This document shows, one piece after another, positions 59,469-64,000 of a DNA stretch of 64,000 bases. The notes below the pieces were generated by a model. It saw only the letters and a program-made list of their open reading frames with translations. It made no database searches and had not been told where the DNA came from. Positions within the stretch are counted from its first letter, which is position 1. Each line of letters begins with the position of its first letter. This DNA is from Halobacteriales archaeon QS_4_66_20 (GTDB taxonomy: Archaea > Halobacteriota > Halobacteria > Halobacteriales > Haloarculaceae): positions 1-64,000 of the forward strand of contig PXRK01000017.1 of NCBI GenBank assembly GCA_003021015.1, given 5' to 3'. The position numbers were made by a program, and so were the translations under genes.

Positions 59469-59524
59469 ACCCGTTTACGACGCCGTTGTGACGTGGCCCG
59501 CGTCGCTGACATGGCAGGCGGCGG

Positions 59525-60403
59525 TCAGCGGCCTTCGATTCCCCGATCGAGCCGCCGGAGCTGTTCGACCCGCTTTTCGGTCGGCGGGTGGGTGCGGAAC
59601 AGCTTCGCGATGGCGCCTTTCGAGATCGGCACGATGAACAGCGCGTTCAGCTCCGCCTCCTCCCGCATGTCCCGTTTGGGAAGCTGCTCCATATTGTCGG
59701 AGATCTCGATCAGCGCACTGGCGAGTCCCATGGGGTTGCCGGTGATCGCCGCGGCACCGCGGTCGGCCGCGTACTCGCGGTACCGCGAGAGCGCCCGGAT
59801 CAGCAGGTAGCTGACGACCCAGACGACCAACGACAGCAGGATCGCGACGAAGATGCCGCCCCCGCCCCGCCCGCGCCGACCGCCGCCGAAGAAGGCACCC
59901 CACCGGAAGAACAGGAACGCCAGCGTCGCCAGGAACGAGGCGATGGTCATCACCATCATGTCCCGGTTTTTGATGTGGGCGAGTTCGTGGGCGATCACGC
60001 CCTCCAGTTCCTCCTCGTCGAGCGTCTCCAGCAGGCCGGTCGTCACGCAGACCACGGCGTTGCCCTGGTTCCGGCCGGTCGCGAAAGCGTTCGGGACGTT
60101 GTCGTCGGCGACGGCGACGGTCGGCTCCGGCAGGTCGGCCTGCTGGGAGAGGCGCTGGACTGTCCGGTGTAACTGCGGGTACTCCCCGCGCTCGACGGTC
60201 TGCGCACCCATCGATCGGAGGGCGAGTTTGTCGCTATAGTAGTACTGGACGAGCGAGAAGCTGCCGATCAGCAGGGCGGCGATGAGGATGCTCCCGCCGG
60301 TGTACAGCCACACCCCGGCGAAGAAGACGATGTACAGCGCGAACAGGAGGAACATTGTCACGCCCATGCGGGCGCGAAGGCCCCAATCAGGTTGCCATTG
60401 CAT
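59525..60403 (-). CDS. htpX: HtpX-like M48 family membrane metalloprotease
   Basis: A 292-residue protease with HELAH in EGVIAHELAHIKNRDMM, the third zinc-ligand Glu in RYREYAADRGAAAITG, and about four membrane segments (two near residues 12-55, two flanking the Gly-rich GGGRRGRGGGG loop at about 195-205). It degrades misfolded membrane proteins. ATG 60403 gives the usual haloarchaeal start QWQPDWGLRARMG; ATG 60427 is the alternative. It is convergent with the fam3 element downstream of the site-2 protease. Confidence 0.92.
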   Translation of the reverse strand: MQWQPDWGLRARMGVTMFLLFALYIVFFAGVWLYTGGSILIAALLIGSFSLVQYYYSDKLALRSMGAQTVERGEYPQLHRTVQRLSQQADLPEPTVAVADDNVPNAFATGRNQGNAVVCVTTGLLETLDEEELEGVIAHELAHIKNRDMMVMTIASFLATLAFLFFRWGAFFGGGRRGRGGGGIFVAILLSLVVWVVSYLLIRALSRYREYAADRGAAAITGNPMGLASALIEISDNMEQLPKRDMREEAELNALFIVPISKGAIAKLFRTHPPTEKRVEQLRRLDRGIEGR

Positions 60404-60671
60404 GCGTGTCACAGCTACGTGCTCCATGACCGAAAGGGCGCCGGTGGAACAAACCGAGGCAGAAGAGCCGCGTTCGCCCACCTTCACCACTGGGCAATCG
60501 AGTACCGATTTCGATACCCAGCGACGTGATATGCGGTAGTTATTTACTATTCCGAAGGAAAATCAGCGTATATGAACGTCCTATTCACACGCAGTGCGTT
60601 GTCATTTGTTCCGCGGGCTCCCAGATGTGAACCGGATGGTTCCCGCTGCTCTGGAGGGCGGAGGTGAGTAT

Positions 60672-60860
60672 ATGCGGGACTCAGATGCTGGGCCGACGCC
60701 GCCCGATAGCATCTCCAGTACCCTGATTCACTGGGCGTATCTCGGTGATGTCCACAATGCTGAGCAGATTCGCTGTGAATCCTGTGGTGGCATCATAGAG
60801 AAGACCGAAGCTACGTGCCCGCACTACAATAGCGGTAACGAGTCACGCACGACCGTATGA
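60672..60860 (+). pseudogene. Broken zinc-knuckle reading frame completed by a fam4 arm
   Basis: A 62-residue frame with a CESCGGIIEKTEATCPH segment that looks like the first three ligands of a zinc ribbon. The last residues (NSGNESRTTV) and the TGA stop are supplied by a solo fam4 right arm and its TGA target. The local DNA is less GC-rich than its surroundings. It is most likely a gene fragment, not a working protein. The surrounding 60404-60876 shows nothing else. Confidence 0.4.
60838..60860 (+). repeat. Solo right arm of a fam4 element
   Basis: AGTCACGCACGACCGTA followed by TGA (60841-60860) matches the fam4 ends at 55297. No left arm is nearby. The TGA serves as the stop codon of the broken frame here. 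Confidence 0.5.
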
Positions 60861-60876
60861 GTCAGAATGAAAATGT

Positions 60877-61296
60877 ATGTCAAGATCACTTACAGGCCAC
60901 CTCGTTGTTCCGGTAGCAAATGAGGAAGATGCGCGTGCAACGGCGCAGATTCTCGATGAGTACGACTACGATGAGGTAACCGTCGTCCACGTTGTTGAGA
61001 AGGGAGATGGAGTTCCCGACAAACTCTCGCTTGAACAGGCCGAGAAACGTGCTTCGGAGGCATTTGATGCGTTTCGTGGAGTTATTCCGGAGAATGAGAC
61101 AGAAATCGCATACAGCAGAAACGTGGTGTCGGCCATCATTGACGTCGCGACAGATGTGGGAGCCGCTGCGATTGCGTTTCGGCCACGAGGGGGCAATCGA
61201 CTGGTTCAGTTTCTGTCCGGGGATACGGCACTCAAGCTGGTGACAAAGGCTGACCGACCGGTCATCGCACTTCCAGAGGAATCCGAAGACGAATGA
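60877..61296 (+). CDS. Universal stress protein UspA family (transport-associated)
   Basis: A 139-residue Usp-fold protein: [20 protein letters not shown] at the start, and the nucleotide-loop region [20 protein letters not shown] near the end. The opening VVPVAN is the same as in the Usp domains fused to the downstream transporter, suggesting a shared origin and related role. Codon use here is less GC-rich than in most of the window (for example GAT and GAA more frequent), a hint of transfer. It is separated from the transporter gene by a fam1 element. Confidence 0.85.
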   Translation: MSRSLTGHLVVPVANEEDARATAQILDEYDYDEVTVVHVVEKGDGVPDKLSLEQAEKRASEAFDAFRGVIPENETEIAYSRNVVSAIIDVATDVGAAAIAFRPRGGNRLVQFLSGDTALKLVTKADRPVIALPEESEDE

Positions 61297-61363
61297 TGGT
61301 CAACTGTACGCGAGTTTGCACGGACGGAGCACCGCGAATGATGACGAGTGTGATTACGTATGA

Positions 61364-61472
61364 TAGTGATTGTTGTGACTCGTTACCGCCGGGCATTCGT
61401 CAAACCCTAGTTTCGGGCCGTGAAACTACTGCTAGTGCGATGCAATGCCGAAAAAACTCACAACAATCACTA
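61364..61472 (+). mobile_element. fam1 inverted-repeat element (105 bases) abutting a start codon
   Basis: GTGATTGTTGTGA (61366) pairs with TCACAACAATCAC (ending 61470), TA on both sides. Right TA contributes the A of the transporter's ATG at 61472. It is the near-exact reverse complement of the copy at 36370-36474. Confidence 0.85.
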
Positions 61473-63811
61473 TGAGTGAGACTGAGCAGGAACTCGCACG
61501 CGATCTGGGTTTCCTCGAGGCTTACACGATCGGGCTCGGCACGATGATCGGTGCCGGGATTTTCGTTCTGCCGAGTATCGCTGCCGAGCAGGCTGGCCCC
61601 GGCAGTATGATCTCGTTTTTCGCCGGTGGGTTGGTATCCTTGCTGGCAGCCCTGTCCCTCTCGGAGCTGGCGACCGGAATGCCCAAAGCCGGTGGCAGTT
61701 ACTACTACGTCAACCGCGCGCTCGGCCCGTTTTTCGGGAGCATCGTCGGCTGGGGGATGTGGGCTGGATTGACGTTTGCCTCAGCCTTCTACATGATCGG
61801 CTTCGGCCAGTATCTTCTCCCCGGGCTCGGTCAGTACATCGGGTTCCTGGCTGGCTGGGGCCAGATCGGGATTACTGTCGCGGCGCTCGCGATGGCGGCG
61901 CTGTTGACCGCCGTCAACTACTACGGCGTCAAGGAGACTGGCTCACTGCAGAACGTCATCGTCCTCACGCTGGTCGGCCTCATCATCGCGTTCCTTGCCA
62001 TAGGCATCATCAGTGGTCCGACAATCGGGGAGTTCAACCCCGAAGGCTGGCCAGCGGTCGCGGCGACGATCGGAACCGTCTACGTGACGTTCATCGGGTT
62101 CGAGGTGATCGCGACCAGTGCCGAGGAGATCAAGAACCCGAGTCGGAACCTTCCGCTCGCGATGATCGCGTCGGTTGTCACGCCGACGCTGATGTACGTG
62201 GGTGTGATGTTCGTCTCCACCGGAACACTGTCGATCGAAGCGCTCGCTTCCTCCGAGGTCCCGGTGGCCGACGTGGCGACGGAGTTCATGGGCTCACTCG
62301 GTGCGCTTGCGATGATCGTCGGCGCCGTCCTGGCGACCGTCTCGAGCGCGAACGCGAGCATCCTCTCGGCCGCCCGCGTCAACTTCGCAATGGGGCGTGA
62401 TCGAATTCTCATCAACTGGCTCAACGAGGTCCATTCCCGGTTCCGAACGCCGTACCGAGCAATCTCGGCGACCGGGATCATCACACTCGTCCTGATCGCC
62501 ATCGGCGTCGGCATCGGGACGCTCGCCGAGGTGGCGAGCTTCATGTATCTCGTGACCTATGCCCTGGTTCACGTCACCATCGTCGTGTTGCGCCGGGCGA
62601 ACCCGGAGGCCTACGAACCGGCGTTCCAGATCCCGTCGATCCTGTATCCCTTCGTCCCAATTGTCGGGATGCTGGCGTGTTTGGCTGTCCTGTTCCAGAT
62701 GTCGGTCGAGTTCGTGCCGGCCGTCCTCACAGTCGGCCCCGTCGAACTTGCAGCACCTGCAACGCCGACACCAGTCGGTGCAATCGGGACTGTCCTTGTC
62801 GTCTTCGGCATCGGCTGGTACTACCTCTACGCGCGTGACCGCGCACTGAGCGAGAGCCTCGTCGGTGAGGCTATCGCACCCGAGCCAACGGCGATGGCGA
62901 ACGGTGAAGGCCGCTACCGTGTGGTGGTTCCGGTTGCGAACCCGGAGACAGAACAGGATCTGCTCCGGATGGCTGCGGCCAGCGCGCACGCCCACGAAGA
63001 CGAAACCGCCGAGGTCATCGCCGTGAACGTTATCGAGGTCCCCCGGCAGACGTCACTCTCACAGGACCTCGAATTCGAGGAGGAACGAGTCAAACGGCAA
63101 CAGGAACTGCTGGACTCCGCCCGCGATATCGCGGCTGATCTCGATATCGGCCTCCAGACGCGGGCAATCGTCGGTCGCCACGCGGGCTCAGTCATCTTGA
63201 ACGTCATCGAGGAGGAGAACGCTGATCACGTCCTTCTCGGCTGGCAGGGCACCCGAAGCCGGCGCGAACACGTCCTCGGGTCGACGATCGACCCTGTTAT
63301 CGGTCGCGCACCGTGTGATGCGACGCTCGTGAAGCTCGGCTCCACTGGTGAGCGTGGCGAGGGTGACATCATGGTGCTCGCTGGGGAGGGCCCGCACGCC
63401 CCGGTTGCCGCTCGGCGCGCTGCTGAGTTCCTCACAGCGGCAGATGGCGCATCGCTGACGCTGCTGAACGTACAGTCTCCGGAACCCGATACTGACGAAC
63501 AGCGCTCTCCCACCGAGCGTGGGGACGCAGTGATTGAGGAGTTAGCCGAACGCGCTGGAATCCAATACATGACCTACGAGACTGAGATCAGAGTTGCTGA
63601 GGACATCGAACAGACGATACTCGACGCTGCGGAGGACTACGACACGATCTGTGTTGGTGCGACCCGGTCTGGGGCGATTTCTCAGGCAGTGTTCGGGTCG
63701 CTCCCGGAGACCGTCGGCGAAGAAGTGGATACGACGGTCGTGATGGCCCGTGGCCCCGAGGAGTCGGCAATGTCGATTCGTGAAGCACTACTGCGGCGTC
63801 TGGAGGTGTGA
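61472..63811 (+). CDS. APC-family amino acid permease fused to two UspA domains
   Basis: A 779-residue protein. Residues about 10-460 are an APC-superfamily carrier with 12 membrane segments (LEAYTIGLGTMIGAGIFVLP in helix 1, FIGFEVIATSAEEIKNPSRN in helix 6). Residues about 485-625 and 630-770 are two Usp-like domains (YRVVVPVANPETEQDLLRMA; GDIMVLAGEGPHAPVAARRA), with LLGWQGTRSRREHVLGSTID as nucleotide-loop region. It likely imports amino acids or amines under nucleotide control. ATG 61472 spans the edge of a fam1 element; an in-frame ATG at 61445 lies within that element. The next gene, a TrkA protein, starts 5 bases after the stop. Confidence 0.9.
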   Translation: MSETEQELARDLGFLEAYTIGLGTMIGAGIFVLPSIAAEQAGPGSMISFFAGGLVSLLAALSLSELATGMPKAGGSYYYVNRALGPFFGSIVGWGMWAGLTFASAFYMIGFGQYLLPGLGQYIGFLAGWGQIGITVAALAMAALLTAVNYYGVKETGSLQNVIVLTLVGLIIAFLAIGIISGPTIGEFNPEGWPAVAATIGTVYVTFIGFEVIATSAEEIKNPSRNLPLAMIASVVTPTLMYVGVMFVSTGTLSIEALASSEVPVADVATEFMGSLGALAMIVGAVLATVSSANASILSAARVNFAMGRDRILINWLNEVHSRFRTPYRAISATGIITLVLIAIGVGIGTLAEVASFMYLVTYALVHVTIVVLRRANPEAYEPAFQIPSILYPFVPIVGMLACLAVLFQMSVEFVPAVLTVGPVELAAPATPTPVGAIGTVLVVFGIGWYYLYARDRALSESLVGEAIAPEPTAMANGEGRYRVVVPVANPETEQDLLRMAAASAHAHEDETAEVIAVNVIEVPRQTSLSQDLEFEEERVKRQQELLDSARDIAADLDIGLQTRAIVGRHAGSVILNVIEEENADHVLLGWQGTRSRREHVLGSTIDPVIGRAPCDATLVKLGSTGERGEGDIMVLAGEGPHAPVAARRAAEFLTAADGASLTLLNVQSPEPDTDEQRSPTERGDAVIEELAERAGIQYMTYETEIRVAEDIEQTILDAAEDYDTICVGATRSGAISQAVFGSLPETVGEEVDTTVVMARGPEESAMSIREALLRRLEV

Positions 63812-63816
63812 TCAGT

Positions 63817-64000
63817 ATGTACATCATCATCGTCGGCGCCGGCGATATCGGCACACCGCTCATTGATATTGCGACACAATCAGGGAACGAGGTTGTCGTC
63901 ATCGAGCGTGACGAAACGCGAGCGAATCGAGCTGCTGATGAGTTCGACTGTCTGGTACTGAATGCTGACGCGACGACGAAGGACACGTTAGCGGATGCCG
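63817..64000 (+). CDS. TrkA-type NAD-binding protein (partial, cut by window end)
   Basis: The first 61 residues of a TrkA-N/RCK protein: MYIIIVGAGDIGTPLIDIAT contains the GxGxxG dinucleotide motif, followed by VVVIERDETRANRAADEFDC with the Glu that binds ribose hydroxyls of NAD, and NADATTKDTLADA. It follows the APC-Usp transporter by 5 bases, so it is probably its regulatory subunit or part of a K+-linked control module. The remainder lies outside the window. Confidence 0.85.
   Translation, partial: MYIIIVGAGDIGTPLIDIATQSGNEVVVIERDETRANRAADEFDCLVLNADATTKDTLADA

Noticed and set aside
1-64000. tRNA or rRNA genes
   Set aside because: I looked for T-loop-like GGTTCGAATC and conserved rRNA stretches on both strands and saw none that could be folded convincingly; a covariance-model scan would settle it.

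Overview
The window is a chromosomal segment of a halophilic archaeon (class Halobacteria). The evidence is very GC-rich coding DNA, strongly acidic predicted proteins, mostly TGA stops, AT-rich TATA boxes about 25-35 bases before apparently leaderless starts, haloarchaeal families (bacterio-opsin-activator HTH regulators, HVO_A0114-type DNA-binding protein, Tat lipoproteins, BCCT carriers, FolC-FolP fusion) and many small inverted-repeat elements. I cannot place it to genus. No rRNA, tRNA, CRISPR array or complete insertion sequence was seen.

Layout. 0-5.6 kb: an antitoxin-like regulator cut off from its partner, then a nucleoside-type ABC transporter (BMP lipoprotein, double ATPase, two permeases). 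5.6-12.1 kb: a 1753-residue secreted subtilase fused to a beta-helix region, and a zinc-ribbon winged-helix regulator. 12.4-16.8 kb: molybdenum cofactor genes mobB, two moeA paralogues and mobA. 17-25.7 kb: a CDGSH protein, a cyclodeaminase-type protein and a five-gene formate dehydrogenase operon. 25.7-50.5 kb: amino-acid and C1 metabolism, comprising threonine ammonia-lyase, two dimethylglycine/sarcosine dehydrogenase-like FAD-GcvT proteins, an aspartoacylase-like hydrolase, a MetF-like reductase, a LigM/GcvT-like demethylase, FolD, TrpE/TrpG, a BCCT carrier, a K+ channel, RidA, formate-tetrahydrofolate ligase and a FolC-FolP fusion. 50.6-64 kb: small membrane and zinc-ribbon proteins, a second BCCT carrier, UspA proteins, a site-2 protease, HtpX, and an APC transporter fused to two UspA domains followed by a TrkA protein cut by the window end.

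How the genes fit together. I infer a tetrahydrofolate route for oxidising methyl groups of osmolytes: BCCT carriers import betaine-like compounds, the FAD-GcvT enzymes move methyl groups to tetrahydrofolate, FolD (with the cyclodeaminase-type protein) converts the carbon to formyl-tetrahydrofolate, the ligase run in reverse gives formate plus ATP, and the molybdenum formate dehydrogenase oxidises formate. The Mo-cofactor genes are adjacent. The first demethylation of betaine is not in the window. The formate dehydrogenase is unusual: its NuoF-like subunit keeps its iron-sulfur site but lacks the usual FMN/NADH motifs, and the operon ends with a second molybdopterin protein that has Arg where the metal ligand should be.

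The second theme is a dense population of short non-coding elements in four terminal-inverted-repeat families (called here fam1 to fam4), plus a separate 119-base palindromic element and IS200/IS605-like end hairpins. They sit mainly just after stop codons or at start codons, and several are inserted inside one another, twice at the very same TA dinucleotide of two fam3 copies.
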